NCBI RefSeq assembly: GCF_002836595.1
Contig: NZ_PJBB01000003.1
Coordinates: 372,001-436,000 of the forward strand
DNA length: 64,000 nucleotides
Source: Tenacibaculum sp. Bg11-29
GTDB taxonomy: Bacteria > Bacteroidota > Bacteroidia > Flavobacteriales > Flavobacteriaceae
Direction: 5' to 3'
Shown one piece after another: positions 7,043 through 17,411 of this stretch (the first letter of the stretch is position 1; the number at the start of each line of letters is the position of its first letter). Under the pieces are notes generated by a model. It ran no database searches and was not told the DNA's origin. It worked only from the letters and a program-made list of their open reading frames with translations. The translations under genes were made by a program, and so were the position numbers.

Positions 7043-9370
7043 ATGAAAAACATATTATTCATTCTTTTACTCTTTAACGCTATTCTTTTATCCGCCCAAA
7101 TCAATATTACAGGTAAAGTTGTTGAAGGGAACACAAAACAACCTCTAGAGTTTGCTACTATAATTTTAACAAACCCAACTACAGGTAAGCTTATTATTGG
7201 AGAAACTACAAATAATAAAGGTGAGTTTTCTATCAACACTAAAAAAGGGAATTATAATATTAAAATTGAATTTATTGGGTTCAAAAATCATTTAATAAAT
7301 AACATTTCAATAACAAAAAATCATTCATTTCAAACTATCTTTTTAAAAGAAAACGCTCAAGCATTAGATGAAATAGAAATTATTGCAGAAAAATCTACTA
7401 CCGAATACAAATTAGACAAACGTGTTTTTAACGTAGGAAAAGATTTAATTTCAAAAGGAGGTTCTGTTAATGACATATTAAATAGTGTACCGTCTGTTAA
7501 CGTAGACATAGAAGGAGCTGTAAGCTTACGAGGAAACACCAATGTTCGTATATTAATTAACGGTAAGCCTTCTGTTTTAGCAGCTAACAACGGATTACAA
7601 TCAATCCCTTCAGAAAGTATAGAAAAGGTAGAAGTAATTACTAATCCGTCTGCGAAATATGATGCTGAAGGTACTGGAGGAATCATCAATATTATTTTAA
7701 AACGAAATAAAAACGGTGGTTTTGGAAGCTCTTTACAATTAACAACAGGAATCCCTGATAACCATAGTATAAACTACAATATAAATTACAAAAAAGAGAA
7801 GTTTAATTTATTTTCTAATGTTTCATATCGCTATAGATCTTTTGATGGGAATGGTTATTTAAACAGAACTAACTACGTTAATAATGCGATTACTTCTTTT
7901 TCAAACAGAACAACAAACATAACTAGAAGCCGTCGTACTTTTAACTTGTACTTTGGAAGTGATTACTATATAAACGATAAAAACACACTAACATTAAGTT
8001 ACTACCTTAGAAATAACACAAGTAAAAACACTGTTAATTACACTTTTAATTTCTTAGATAATTTAAAACAGATAGATAATGTTCTTACTTCAAAAGAATC
8101 TTACAGAGAACCACAAGTTGCCAATCAAATTGAGTTAAACTATGTGAAAACATTTGCTAAAAAAGGGCGAAAATTTACAGCTAATTTTCAGTATGACTTT
8201 TGGAATGATGACGAAAATGAATCTGTAGAAGAACAAGAACTCCTCCCTACAACCTCAGCAATAAACTTATTAAAAAGTAGAGATGTAGAAAGCAGTAAAG
8301 ATTTTTTATTTCAATCTGACTTTAAATTACCTATCACCAAAAAGTCGCATATTGAAATGGGTATAAAAGGTGAAATTAGAAATATTGATAGTGATTATAA
8401 GGTTTGGGACAATACTGTTTTAATAGATAGCTTAGATAACTTATTAAAATACAATGAGCGCATTTACGGTGCCTATATTCAATATGGAAACAGAGAACAC
8501 AAATTACAATATTTATTAGGCCTGCGTGCTGAATATGCCAATACAGGAAGCACTGACAGAAAGAATAAATTTAAAACAGCAAAGAGTTATACTGATTTAT
8601 TTCCTACAGCACATTTTACCTATAATTTTAACGGCGCAACAAATATCCAGTTAAGCTACAGTAGAAGAATTAGACGACCTAGCTTTTGGCATTTAAACCC
8701 TTTTGGAGGTATTTCTGATCGACGTAATATTCGTGTTGGTAATCCTAATTTAAACCCAATGTACACAAACTCTTTCGAGTTAGGTTTCTTAAAACGTTGG
8801 AGTAAATTCACCTTTAATCCATCTGTTTATTACCAGAAAACAACAAATGTATTCGAAACATTAGTAACTCCAAACGCAGATGGCGCATTAATTTCAAAAC
8901 CTATTAATTCTGGAACTGAAAATAGATTTGGTACTGAATTAGCTATCCGATATTCTCCTTATAAATGGTGGCGTTTATCAAGTGAATTCAACTATTATTC
9001 TTTTAACCAAAGAGGTATTTATACTATTGATGATAGCACATGGTCTACTCGTTTAAACTCTAGAATGAAATTTTCTAAACTAACACTTCAATCAAGCTTT
9101 AATTATAATGGAGAAAGACAAAGCGGTCAAATATTCACAGAAGCTCAATATAGAGTGAACTTAGGTATTAGTAAAGATATTTTGAATGATAAAGCAACCG
9201 TTACCTTAAACATGAACAACATCTTAGATTCAAGGGTTCGTAAACAACTAATTACGGGTAATGATTATACTATAAATAGTTATAATAGACCTATTGGTAG
9301 ATTTACATCAGTAACTTTTACCTACCGATTTAACAGAACTAAAAAAGACAGAGATCGTTTACCTGATTAA
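7043..9370 (+). CDS. TonB-receptor-like outer-membrane beta-barrel protein
   Basis: A 775-residue outer-membrane protein: signal peptide MKNILFILLLFNAILLSAQ, a CarboxypepD_reg-like domain (ITGKVVEGNTKQPLEFATI), a plug-like region (VNDILNSVPSVNVDIEGAVSLRGN, the SIEKVEVITNPSAKYDAEGTGG signature) and a C-terminal barrel of the OMP_b-brl_3 type. The family binds ligands at the surface but usually lacks an obvious substrate signature. The start is the Met directly before the signal peptide. It is divergent from the LytTR/LytS pair, whose regulon it may belong to. A strong hairpin ends the transcript. Confidence 0.9.
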   Translation: MKNILFILLLFNAILLSAQINITGKVVEGNTKQPLEFATIILTNPTTGKLIIGETTNNKGEFSINTKKGNYNIKIEFIGFKNHLINNISITKNHSFQTIFLKENAQALDEIEIIAEKSTTEYKLDKRVFNVGKDLISKGGSVNDILNSVPSVNVDIEGAVSLRGNTNVRILINGKPSVLAANNGLQSIPSESIEKVEVITNPSAKYDAEGTGGIINIILKRNKNGGFGSSLQLTTGIPDNHSINYNINYKKEKFNLFSNVSYRYRSFDGNGYLNRTNYVNNAITSFSNRTTNITRSRRTFNLYFGSDYYINDKNTLTLSYYLRNNTSKNTVNYTFNFLDNLKQIDNVLTSKESYREPQVANQIELNYVKTFAKKGRKFTANFQYDFWNDDENESVEEQELLPTTSAINLLKSRDVESSKDFLFQSDFKLPITKKSHIEMGIKGEIRNIDSDYKVWDNTVLIDSLDNLLKYNERIYGAYIQYGNREHKLQYLLGLRAEYANTGSTDRKNKFKTAKSYTDLFPTAHFTYNFNGATNIQLSYSRRIRRPSFWHLNPFGGISDRRNIRVGNPNLNPMYTNSFELGFLKRWSKFTFNPSVYYQKTTNVFETLVTPNADGALISKPINSGTENRFGTELAIRYSPYKWWRLSSEFNYYSFNQRGIYTIDDSTWSTRLNSRMKFSKLTLQSSFNYNGERQSGQIFTEAQYRVNLGISKDILNDKATVTLNMNNILDSRVRKQLITGNDYTINSYNRPIGRFTSVTFTYRFNRTKKDRDRLPD

Positions 9371-9424
9371 TTAATTTGAATAAATAAAAAGATTACTTCG
9401 TGATTCGAAATGACGAGGTAAATT

Positions 9425-9475
9425 TAACTGAAAAGAGGATTGAAAGTATAAAACTTTCAATCCTCTTTTCAGTTA
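9425..9475. terminator. Bidirectional hairpin, 23-bp perfect stem
   Basis: Arms 9425-9447 and 9453-9475 are perfect reverse complements around a 5-base loop (ATAAA). It lies between the convergent barrel and RND genes and most simply ends both transcripts. The stem is unusually long for a terminator, and no long T run follows it. Confidence 0.7.
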
Positions 9476-9509
9476 ACAAAATATTTTTAAAAAAAGTATT
9501 TCCAATGCA

Positions 9510-12500
9510 TTAAGCCATTTTAGCTCGCAACCACATTTTAAACCTTGTGATTAAGTAAAATAATATTGGCACTACTATTAAAGTTAAGAACGTTGCGATT
9601 AACAATCCGTAAATTACAGTCCATGCTAATGGCCCCCAGAACACTACGTTATCTCCTCCAAAATAAATATGAGGATTCAACTCACTAAACAATGTGAAAA
9701 AGTTAATATTTAAACCTATTGCTAGTGGTATTAATCCTAAAATAGTAGTTATTGCCGTTAATAAAACAGGACGTAAACGTGCTCTACCCGCTTTAACAAT
9801 ACTTTCAAATAAATGCTCTTTACTTAAATAATCATTTTCAGCAACACCTTCTGCTATCTTTTTTCTATCTATTAACAACTCTGCATAATCCAATAATACA
9901 ACTCCGTTATTTACCACAATACCTGCGAGAGATATAATCCCCATCATGGTCATCATAATTACAAATGAAGCTCCTGAAATTACCAATCCACCAAATACTC
10001 CAATAAAACTTAAGAATATTGCCAACATAATAATTCCTGGTTTTGAAATTGAATTAAACTGAAAAATTAAAATAAAGAATATTAACCCAAGCCCTGTAAA
10101 AAAAGCACCAACTAAGAATTTCATTTGCTTATTTTGCTCTTCAATTTGCCCCGTATAATCAATATTAATTCCTTTAGGTAAATTCTTGAAATTTTTCATT
10201 TCATTTCTAATCTGATTTACAATTGCACCTGCATCAGTATAACCTGGTGCTAATGCAGAATATATAGTAACAACTCGCTTAACAGCTTTATGTTTAATAG
10301 CACTAAACCCAGAACTATTAGTTTGTTTTGCTATTGCAGATACAGGTACTTCTTTCGTTTTACCAGTTGACTGATCTTTAAACGTAATTCGCTGATTAAA
10401 AATAGCACTTGTATTATACCTATCTTCTTTATTAAAACGAACATAAATATCATAATCTTCACCATTTTCTTTATAAACCCCTGCTTTTGCTCCAAAGATT
10501 GAGTTACGCAACTGCTGCCCTACTTGCCCAGCGCTTACCATTAACTCTCCTGCTTTTTTACGATCAACGACCACTTGCATTCCTGGCTTATCACGATTTA
10601 CATCAATTTTTAACTCATCAATACCTGCAATACTTCTTGTATTAATAAAATCTCGCATTCTTTCAGAAGTCGCAATTAACTCTCTATAGTCATCTCCTTG
10701 AATTTCAATATTAATTGGAGAACCCGCTGGTGGCCCATTTGCATCTTTTTCTACTGAAATTAAAACACCTGGATAAATACCAACTAAAGCTCTTTGAACT
10801 TTCTGACGAAGTTCTTCACTATCCTCTCCTCTTCTATATTTAAACTCACGCATAGAAGCGGTAATTTTCCCTTTGTGTGGCATTTCTGCTGAAGATCCAC
10901 CATCTGTTTGTGGGTTTCCTGCTCCTGCTCCTACTTGAGAAACGGTGCTTTCCACTAAGAAATTATGGTCACCATCCATGTAGGTATCTTCATTTAAAAC
11001 AGTAAACACTTTTTCTTCTATCTGTTTTGTAATTGCATTTGTTTTTTCGATATCTGTTCCTTGTGGATATTCGATATATACAATAATCTGATTTGGCTTA
11101 TTTGCTGGAAAAAACTCAACTTTTGTTCTTTGAGTAGCTAACGATGCTACAAAAACTCCAATAGCAAGAAAAAGCAAAATCACTGTACCAAAAGTTAAAA
11201 TCAATGGCTTCCAACCTGACAATGCTTTTGTTAACATTCTTTCGTACCAAGCTTCTAAACGTGGTAATGTCTTATTTTGAAAAGAGTTTGCCCAGTTTCT
11301 TAAAAACAATCTATATGCCCACAACATAATTGCTGTAAAAATCATTAAGGTTCCTAAAGCGCTATAAGCTCCACCAAAAAGAACAACCAATAATCCTAAA
11401 ACAACCATAACACTTGTCATTATAACAATTTGCTTCATTGGCATGTTTTTATCTTCAGTATTCATGTATTGAGATACTAAAACCGAATTAAAGAAAATAG
11501 CGACGAATAATGACGACCCTAATACTGTTGATAATGTTATAGGTAAAATAATCATAAACTGCCCCATAACTCCTGGCCACAATCCTAAAGGAATAAACGC
11601 AGCAACTGTTGTTGCAGTAGAAATTATAATAGGAAATGCAATTTCACCAATCCCTTTTTTAGCAGCTTCAACCCTAGTCATACCTTCTTCATCCATCAAA
11701 CGATAAACGTTTTCAACAACTACAATTCCGTTATCAACCAACATTCCGAGCCCCATAATAAGACCAAAAAGAATCATCGTATTTAATGTATAACCTAATA
11801 AGTTTAAAATCATTAAAGACATAAACATAGACATTGGAATTGCAAACCCTACAAAAATAGCATTCTTAAAACCAAGGAAAAACATTAGGACAACCACTAC
11901 TAAAATAACTCCAAAAATGATATTATTTACTAAATCATCTACCTGCCCAATAGTCTTTGAAGATTGATCATTGGCTATCGTTACTTTTAAATCTGACGGA
12001 AAAACATCTGCTTTAGCTTTCTTAACAATTTCAATTGCTTGGTTTGCGGCATCTACCATGTTTTTACCAGCACGTTTCTTAACATCAAGCATCACTACTT
12101 CATGTCCGAACTCTCTGGCATAAGTTGTTTTATCTTTGTCTTTAAACGAAATTTTTGCAACATCCCTCAAATAAATAGAGTTCCCTTTCTCTGCTTTTAC
12201 AACAAAATCACCTAGTTCTGAAGGTGTTTTTATTTCACCAATAATTCTAATGGTACGTCTTTGTCCGCTTGATATTAAATTACCTGCAGACATGGTCATA
12301 TTTCCATTCTGGATTGCCTGAGTAATGTCATTAAAACTTACCTGAGCAGCCATCATTTTATAAATATCTACAGCAACCTCAACTTCTTTATCTTGCGCAC
12401 CACGAATGTCTACTTTCTTAATTTCATTTAAATCTTCAATTTCATCTTGCAAATACTCTCCAAACTCTTTTAACTTATAAACAGGGTAATCTCCAGAAAT

Positions 12501-12980
12501 ATTAATATTAAGAATTGGCACTTCTTCTGACATACTCAATTCAAAAATATTTGGCTCAACTTTCGCCCCATTAAATGTTGGCCAATCTTCACCAGATGTT
12601 TTAGAATCTACTTCGTCTTTTACTTTTTGCTTTGCTTGTTCTACGGTAATACTTTCATCAAACTCTATAATTACCATAGAGTAATCTTCTTGAGATGTTG
12701 ATGTAATCTTTACCAAATTACTTACCGTTTTTAACTTATCTTCTAACGGGTCGGTAATTAACTTCTCTATATCTTCGGCAGTGTTTCCTGGGTATACCGA
12801 ACTAATATAAATCTTCGTCTCTTTAATTTCTGGAAAATTTTCTCGAGGCATGTTAAAATAGGCTGAAATACCTAAAAAGAATATCATTACCATTATTACA
12901 TAAATGGTAGTTTTATTATTAATTGCCCACGATGACATTCCAAATTCTTTATCGACTTGCTTTTTTTGTTTGTCAGTCAT
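9510..12980 (-). CDS. RND efflux permease (AcrB/CusA-like superfamily)
   Basis: Proton-driven inner-membrane RND pump of 1156 residues. It shows the N-terminal helix after a short cytoplasmic lead, two large periplasmic loops and two membrane blocks; TM4 carries LVDNGIVVVENV with a single Asp where many HAE1 pumps have two. Between the two halves there is an additional hydrophobic stretch (about residues 505-555, TSVMVVLGLLVVLFGG then YSALGTLMIFTAIMLWAY), which lengthens the protein over typical 1030-residue pumps. Third gene of the tetR-tolC-MFP-RND operon; the substrate is not predictable. Confidence 0.93.
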   Translation of the reverse strand: MTDKQKKQVDKEFGMSSWAINNKTTIYVIMVMIFFLGISAYFNMPRENFPEIKETKIYISSVYPGNTAEDIEKLITDPLEDKLKTVSNLVKITSTSQEDYSMVIIEFDESITVEQAKQKVKDEVDSKTSGEDWPTFNGAKVEPNIFELSMSEEVPILNINISGDYPVYKLKEFGEYLQDEIEDLNEIKKVDIRGAQDKEVEVAVDIYKMMAAQVSFNDITQAIQNGNMTMSAGNLISSGQRRTIRIIGEIKTPSELGDFVVKAEKGNSIYLRDVAKISFKDKDKTTYAREFGHEVVMLDVKKRAGKNMVDAANQAIEIVKKAKADVFPSDLKVTIANDQSSKTIGQVDDLVNNIIFGVILVVVVLMFFLGFKNAIFVGFAIPMSMFMSLMILNLLGYTLNTMILFGLIMGLGMLVDNGIVVVENVYRLMDEEGMTRVEAAKKGIGEIAFPIIISTATTVAAFIPLGLWPGVMGQFMIILPITLSTVLGSSLFVAIFFNSVLVSQYMNTEDKNMPMKQIVIMTSVMVVLGLLVVLFGGAYSALGTLMIFTAIMLWAYRLFLRNWANSFQNKTLPRLEAWYERMLTKALSGWKPLILTFGTVILLFLAIGVFVASLATQRTKVEFFPANKPNQIIVYIEYPQGTDIEKTNAITKQIEEKVFTVLNEDTYMDGDHNFLVESTVSQVGAGAGNPQTDGGSSAEMPHKGKITASMREFKYRRGEDSEELRQKVQRALVGIYPGVLISVEKDANGPPAGSPINIEIQGDDYRELIATSERMRDFINTRSIAGIDELKIDVNRDKPGMQVVVDRKKAGELMVSAGQVGQQLRNSIFGAKAGVYKENGEDYDIYVRFNKEDRYNTSAIFNQRITFKDQSTGKTKEVPVSAIAKQTNSSGFSAIKHKAVKRVVTIYSALAPGYTDAGAIVNQIRNEMKNFKNLPKGINIDYTGQIEEQNKQMKFLVGAFFTGLGLIFFILIFQFNSISKPGIIMLAIFLSFIGVFGGLVISGASFVIMMTMMGIISLAGIVVNNGVVLLDYAELLIDRKKIAEGVAENDYLSKEHLFESIVKAGRARLRPVLLTAITTILGLIPLAIGLNINFFTLFSELNPHIYFGGDNVVFWGPLAWTVIYGLLIATFLTLIVVPILFYLITRFKMWLRAKMA

Positions 12981-13065
12981 TTTTATTTATTTTTTCGTTT
13001 TCATAAAACAGAAGACGATATTTTTATTGAGTGAAATTTCTTTGTTATAAGAATAGCAGTGTTTT

Positions 13066-14283
13066 TTAATTTTTAATTTCTACTTTCTGCCCATCATTCA
13101 CACTACGTGCCCCTTCACTAACAACTTCAAAACCTGCACTCATCGGCTTTAATAACACTTCAGATACACCATTATTTTTAGCAATTGTCTTTGTATTTAA
13201 AACCTCAATAACATCACCTTGAGTTTTACCTGTTTCGATAATCGTTTTATTTGCAGTTGCATATTTATTTTCTTTTTTATCTCCTATCAAATACACATAC
13301 TGTTCACCTTCAGCATTTTCAGAAACAATACTTTGTGGTATTAAAATTGCTTTTTCACTCGTATAATCGTTAATTTTTAATCGAGCTGTTAAGTTTGGTT
13401 TTATATCACCTGATTTATTTGGTACATAAATTTCAATTTTAAAAGCCCTATTACTTGGATTGATAAAATTACCTACTTGACGAATTTTTGCTTCAACTGT
13501 TTTTCCTAGTACAGGAAAGAATACTTCTACCTTTTTTCCTTTTGTTACATTTTTAATATAACTTTCTGGAACTTCTGCTTCAATATACATGTTGTTTAAG
13601 TTTACAACTCTAAATATTTCAGAACCTTGCCCTGGCGCTAAAACCGTACCTGGTTCTTTCATAACATCATCAATAACTCCTGAAAATGGTGCTCTAACTA
13701 CCGATTTTCCTTGCTGACGTCTTAATTGTTTTACAGTATTTGTTTGCGCTTCATACGATGCTTTTGCTTGTAAAAATTGAATTTCAGAACCTATTTTCTG
13801 GTCCCATAATCGTTTTTGACGCTCGTAGGTTGTTTTAGCTAATTGTTCTTGTATTTTTAATTGCGCTATTTGTTGACTTAATCCACCATCATCAATCGTT
13901 GCTAACAACTGTCCTTTAACAACACGTTGTCCTTCTTTTACATATACTCTTCTTAATATACCAGGCATTTCTGGATATACTAAAACATTTTGTTTTGTTT
14001 TTACGTTTCCTTGAAGCTCTAAGTAATGGTTAAAAACCTCTTCTTTAGTAACTATAGTTGTTATTAATGGTAACTTTTTAACAGTATCTAATCTCGAAAT
14101 TGCATCATTTACAGCTTTTAAATCAATATTTATAGCTTCTAAATTAGTTGTAATTTCAGTTTTTCTTGTTCTTAATTCTTTAATAGTTCCTTCTGAAACT
14201 AATTCCTCTACAGAAACTGCTTCTTTTTTTCCACAGGAAAGAAGAATTAAACTTACGGTTAATAGTGTATATATTTTTTTCAT
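13066..14283 (-). CDS. RND periplasmic adaptor (membrane fusion protein), lipoprotein
   Basis: Links the RND pump to the TolC channel. It begins with a lipoprotein signal (MKKIYTLLTVSLILLSCGKK, Cys at about 17) and a short coiled region. The split biotinyl-lipoyl domain follows (GILRRVYVKEGQRVVKGQLLA and VRAPFSGVIDDVM) around a helical hairpin, then the beta-barrel domain (VNLNNMYIEAEVPESY). At 405 residues it has normal length. It lies 85 bases before the pump and 13 bases after tolC in the same operon. Confidence 0.93.
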   Translation of the reverse strand: MKKIYTLLTVSLILLSCGKKEAVSVEELVSEGTIKELRTRKTEITTNLEAINIDLKAVNDAISRLDTVKKLPLITTIVTKEEVFNHYLELQGNVKTKQNVLVYPEMPGILRRVYVKEGQRVVKGQLLATIDDGGLSQQIAQLKIQEQLAKTTYERQKRLWDQKIGSEIQFLQAKASYEAQTNTVKQLRRQQGKSVVRAPFSGVIDDVMKEPGTVLAPGQGSEIFRVVNLNNMYIEAEVPESYIKNVTKGKKVEVFFPVLGKTVEAKIRQVGNFINPSNRAFKIEIYVPNKSGDIKPNLTARLKINDYTSEKAILIPQSIVSENAEGEQYVYLIGDKKENKYATANKTIIETGKTQGDVIEVLNTKTIAKNNGVSEVLLKPMSAGFEVVSEGARSVNDGQKVEIKN

Positions 14284-14296
14284 TTCTAGTTGATTT

Positions 14297-15646
14297 TTAT
14301 TTAATTGGTATGTTTAATGCGTTTTCTAATGTAGCCTTACTTGCAATAATATTTAACATAGATTGTATGTAATTATTTTGCTGCGTATACAGTTGATTTT
14401 GTGCTTGTAACAAATCGAAACTTGTAGTAATTCCTTCATTAAATTTTATTTGTTGTTTCTTTTCAATTCTTTCAGATAAATTAAGGTTTCTTTTTGCTGT
14501 TTGATATGTATCAATACTTAATTGATAATCACTTTTAGCATTCTCAGCCTGTAATTTTAATTTTAATTTTATTTCCTCTAAACGAATATCGGCCGTTTCT
14601 AAGGCAATTTTTGCTTGTTTAGTTTTAGACCTTCTTTTAAAACTACTAAAAATCGGAATATTTAAACTCACTCCTAAAAGTGAAGAATCAAACCACTGTT
14701 GCTCACTATCTAAAAAAGTAAATGTATTTGAATTTCCTACCTGACCATAGTTTACAAAAGCGCTTAAGCTTGGCAAAGCTTTACTTTGTTCAAGTCGCAT
14801 TAATAAACGCTTACTTTCTCTATCGTTTTGGGCAATCTTAAAATCGATATGGCTATTTAAATTGAAATCTTGAGAAACCAAACTTAAATCGGTATTCGAA
14901 AGCACTAAACTATCTAAATCATCAGTTAAAGTTAATTTTGTACTTATATCGTTACCTAAAGTAATATTTAACATTTTATAAGCAATAATTTTTAATCGAT
15001 TTGCAGATCTAATATTGTTATCAATATTCCCTTTAGTAATCTCAAACTGCTCAACCTGTTCCTCTTCTGCCAAACCATTATCAAAAGCAATTTTTGCTTC
15101 TCTTAAAAGGCCATCGTTTACTTTTTTATTTCTCAATAATATTTCAATACTTTTCTCTGTAACTAAAACATTTCCGTAAGCATTAATAACAGCCTCTCTT
15201 GTACCTAACTCTGTTTTTTGTTTAGCTTGTTTAGAAATTTGTAAATATGTCTTTGCAGATTGTAACCCTACAAGATATGAACCATCAAAAAGTAATTGCT
15301 TTAATGTAATTGTTGCGTTTAAATTTTGTTTCGTACCAAAAGTAACTGGAGCAAAAGCGTCTGCTGGTGCAGTTGGATCAAACAATTTTGCAGGCAACAA
15401 AGAAACCTGTTGCTTTAACCAATTTTGATAATCTACTTTCGCATCTATTTGTGGTAAACCTATTGTAGTCGTTTCCCATTTTTTTTGCTTTGCAGCATCA
15501 ATATTTTTGACTGCAACTCTATTTTCGTAACTATTTTTCAAAGCATAATCAATGGCTTCATTCATTGAAAATTCTATTTGTTTTTCTTGAGAACTCATAG
15601 TTCCCACAACAAAGAATATATATAAAATATGCAGGTGCCTTTTCAT
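14297..15646 (-). CDS. TolC-family outer-membrane efflux channel
   Basis: A 449-residue outer-membrane factor with a signal peptide ending near TMSSQEK and two internally similar helical halves: the early EQVEQFEITKGNIDNNI repeat and the late TSFDLLQAQNQLYTQQNNYIQ repeat. Forms the exit duct of the RND system. It starts 5 bases after the regulator stop, so translation is probably coupled. Confidence 0.92.
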   Translation of the reverse strand: MKRHLHILYIFFVVGTMSSQEKQIEFSMNEAIDYALKNSYENRVAVKNIDAAKQKKWETTTIGLPQIDAKVDYQNWLKQQVSLLPAKLFDPTAPADAFAPVTFGTKQNLNATITLKQLLFDGSYLVGLQSAKTYLQISKQAKQKTELGTREAVINAYGNVLVTEKSIEILLRNKKVNDGLLREAKIAFDNGLAEEEQVEQFEITKGNIDNNIRSANRLKIIAYKMLNITLGNDISTKLTLTDDLDSLVLSNTDLSLVSQDFNLNSHIDFKIAQNDRESKRLLMRLEQSKALPSLSAFVNYGQVGNSNTFTFLDSEQQWFDSSLLGVSLNIPIFSSFKRRSKTKQAKIALETADIRLEEIKLKLKLQAENAKSDYQLSIDTYQTAKRNLNLSERIEKKQQIKFNEGITTSFDLLQAQNQLYTQQNNYIQSMLNIIASKATLENALNIPIK

Positions 15647-15651
15647 TTATT

Positions 15652-16263
15652 TTAATTATTTTTATTTATTATTTTTAATTGTTTTTCTAATTCTTGCAGT
15701 CCTTTTTCAGTTGCAATAGCTCTTATATGATATTCTAAAATCTTATATTCAACCTTTATTAATTCTTGCATTTCACTACCATACATTTCACTTTCAAAAA
15801 CACCAAAAAGTAATGTAAAATAAAAATTAACGATTAAATCTATTTCTAAATCTTTTCGATAAAGCCCTTGTGCTATCCCACTTTTAAGATTATCTATATT
15901 ACAATCTCTAAACATACAGACTTCGCGCTCCATTAACTTGGTATACGTTTCTGGGTAGTATTTTTTTAGTTGATACATTGGTGATGTTTTCGCATTTTTA
16001 AACATCTCTTTAAAAATGGCTTTTACAGTAAACTCTTCCTCAATAGCATTGTATTTTTGTTCTTTAATGTTAATAATTGTTTCATTTATGGTATTATGAA
16101 CTGCCTCTGTACTTGCATCTACTAATTCAGTTTTCTTTGAAAAATGCTTGTATAAGGTTTTTTTTGATATTCCAAGCTCTCTTGCTATATCATCCATTGT
16201 AATACTTTTAAACCCTAAGTTTAAAAACATTTCACCTGCCTTATCTATAATTCTGTCTCTCAT
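15652..16263 (-). CDS. TetR/AcrR-family repressor of the efflux operon
   Basis: 203-residue TetR regulator: N-terminal helix-turn-helix ITMDDIARELGISKKTLYKHFSKKTEL (positions about 20-45 span the fold), then a ligand-binding helical domain with no specific family match. It is the first gene of the operon, and a perfect 11-bp inverted repeat lies over its promoter, so autoregulation together with the pump genes is likely. Confidence 0.93.
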   Translation of the reverse strand: MRDRIIDKAGEMFLNLGFKSITMDDIARELGISKKTLYKHFSKKTELVDASTEAVHNTINETIINIKEQKYNAIEEEFTVKAIFKEMFKNAKTSPMYQLKKYYPETYTKLMEREVCMFRDCNIDNLKSGIAQGLYRKDLEIDLIVNFYFTLLFGVFESEMYGSEMQELIKVEYKILEYHIRAIATEKGLQELEKQLKIINKNN

Positions 16264-16271
16264 AATTCGGG

Positions 16272-16314
16272 CAAATGTACGGTAGGAAACTTTAGAAACA
16301 AAAAAAGTTTCCTA
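16272..16314 (-). promoter_or_regulatory. Promoter plus TetR operator of the efflux operon
   Basis: The -7 box TACATTTG (minus strand, 16279-16272) lies 8 bases before the tetR ATG. Directly upstream are perfect 11-bp inverted arms TAGGAAACTTT (16283-16293) and AAAGTTTCCTA (16304-16314), 10 bases apart, covering the -33 region. That geometry suits repression by the adjacent TetR protein. Confidence 0.65.
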
Positions 16315-16388
16315 AGTTTTAATGTTTTTTTAACATTCTCTTCTTTCTAAAATTTTTGTTTAACGTATTTTTACAAAAATTTTAAGAT

Positions 16389-17360
16389 TTGGACATACTA
16401 AAATATCAGTCAGACTTTTTATCTTACTTAGATTCTAATAAAATTATAAAGGAACCTAAAAACCTTTATGAACCTATTGATTACATTCTTCAAATAGGTG
16501 GAAAAAGAATTAGACCTGTTTTAACACTTATTGCTTCTGATATTTTTTCTGGAAGCTACACCAAAGCAATGCCTGCTGCGTTAGCAGTAGAAGTTTTTCA
16601 TAATTTCACACTGGTTCATGATGATATAATGGACGATGCTCCTTTACGAAGAGGTAACCAAACAGTTCATGAAAAATGGGATCTTAATAGAGGAATTTTA
16701 TCTGGTGATGCTATGTTAATTTTAGCGTATCAGTATTTTGAAAATTACAGTCCTACTGTTTTTCAAAAACTAGCACAATTATTTAGTAAAACGGCTCTTC
16801 AGGTTTGCGATGGTCAGCAATTAGATGTTGATTTTGAAACTAGAAATGATGTTACTATTGATGAGTATATTAAAATGATCACGCTAAAAACATCTGTTTT
16901 AGTGGCAGCTGCCTTAAAAATGGGTGCAATTGTAGCAGAAGCGACAGAAGATCAGGCACAACATTTATATAATTATGGTTTAAATCTTGGTATTGCTTTT
17001 CAATTACAAGATGATTATTTAGATACTTTCGGTAATCCTGAAACTTTTGGGAAGCAAATTGGAGGAGATATTATCGAAAACAAGAAAACTTTTCTTTATT
17101 TAAAAGCTTTAGAGGTAGCAAATGATGCTGATAAAGAAAAATTACATACGCTTTACAATGAAGATCAAAAAAATATTTCAGAAAAAATAAATACTGTTTC
17201 TACTATTTTTTCTGCGAATAAAATACCTAGCCATACACACGAACTTATTGAGTACTACACAAATAAGGCTTTTGAAAGCTTAACTCCTTTAAACATTAAT
17301 GAAACAGCTAAAAAAGGGCTTCGTTTATTCGGTGAAAACTTAATGAGTAGAAAAGTGTAA
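16389..17360 (+). CDS. Polyprenyl diphosphate synthase
   Basis: Trans-isoprenyl diphosphate synthase of the IspB/octaprenyl type, which makes the isoprenoid side chain of menaquinone. The first Asp-rich motif is VHDDIMDDAPLRRG (about residues 77-90), the second is LQDDYLDTFG, and a conserved GGKRIRP lies near residue 36. The start is TTG (no ATG precedes the conserved N-terminus in frame). 323 residues is normal. The chain length made cannot be read with certainty. Confidence 0.93.
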   Translation: MDILKYQSDFLSYLDSNKIIKEPKNLYEPIDYILQIGGKRIRPVLTLIASDIFSGSYTKAMPAALAVEVFHNFTLVHDDIMDDAPLRRGNQTVHEKWDLNRGILSGDAMLILAYQYFENYSPTVFQKLAQLFSKTALQVCDGQQLDVDFETRNDVTIDEYIKMITLKTSVLVAAALKMGAIVAEATEDQAQHLYNYGLNLGIAFQLQDDYLDTFGNPETFGKQIGGDIIENKKTFLYLKALEVANDADKEKLHTLYNEDQKNISEKINTVSTIFSANKIPSHTHELIEYYTNKAFESLTPLNINETAKKGLRLFGENLMSRKV

Positions 17361-17388
17361 AAAAACTTTTTTATTCTAAAAAAAGTAC

Positions 17389-17396
17389 TATTTTTG
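17389..17396 (+). promoter_or_regulatory. -7 box of the CAT tRNA
   Basis: TATTTTTG fits TAnnTTTG and ends 15 bases before the mature tRNA 5' end. Confidence 0.5.
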
Positions 17397-17411
17397 CAGT
17401 CCTAATTTAAC

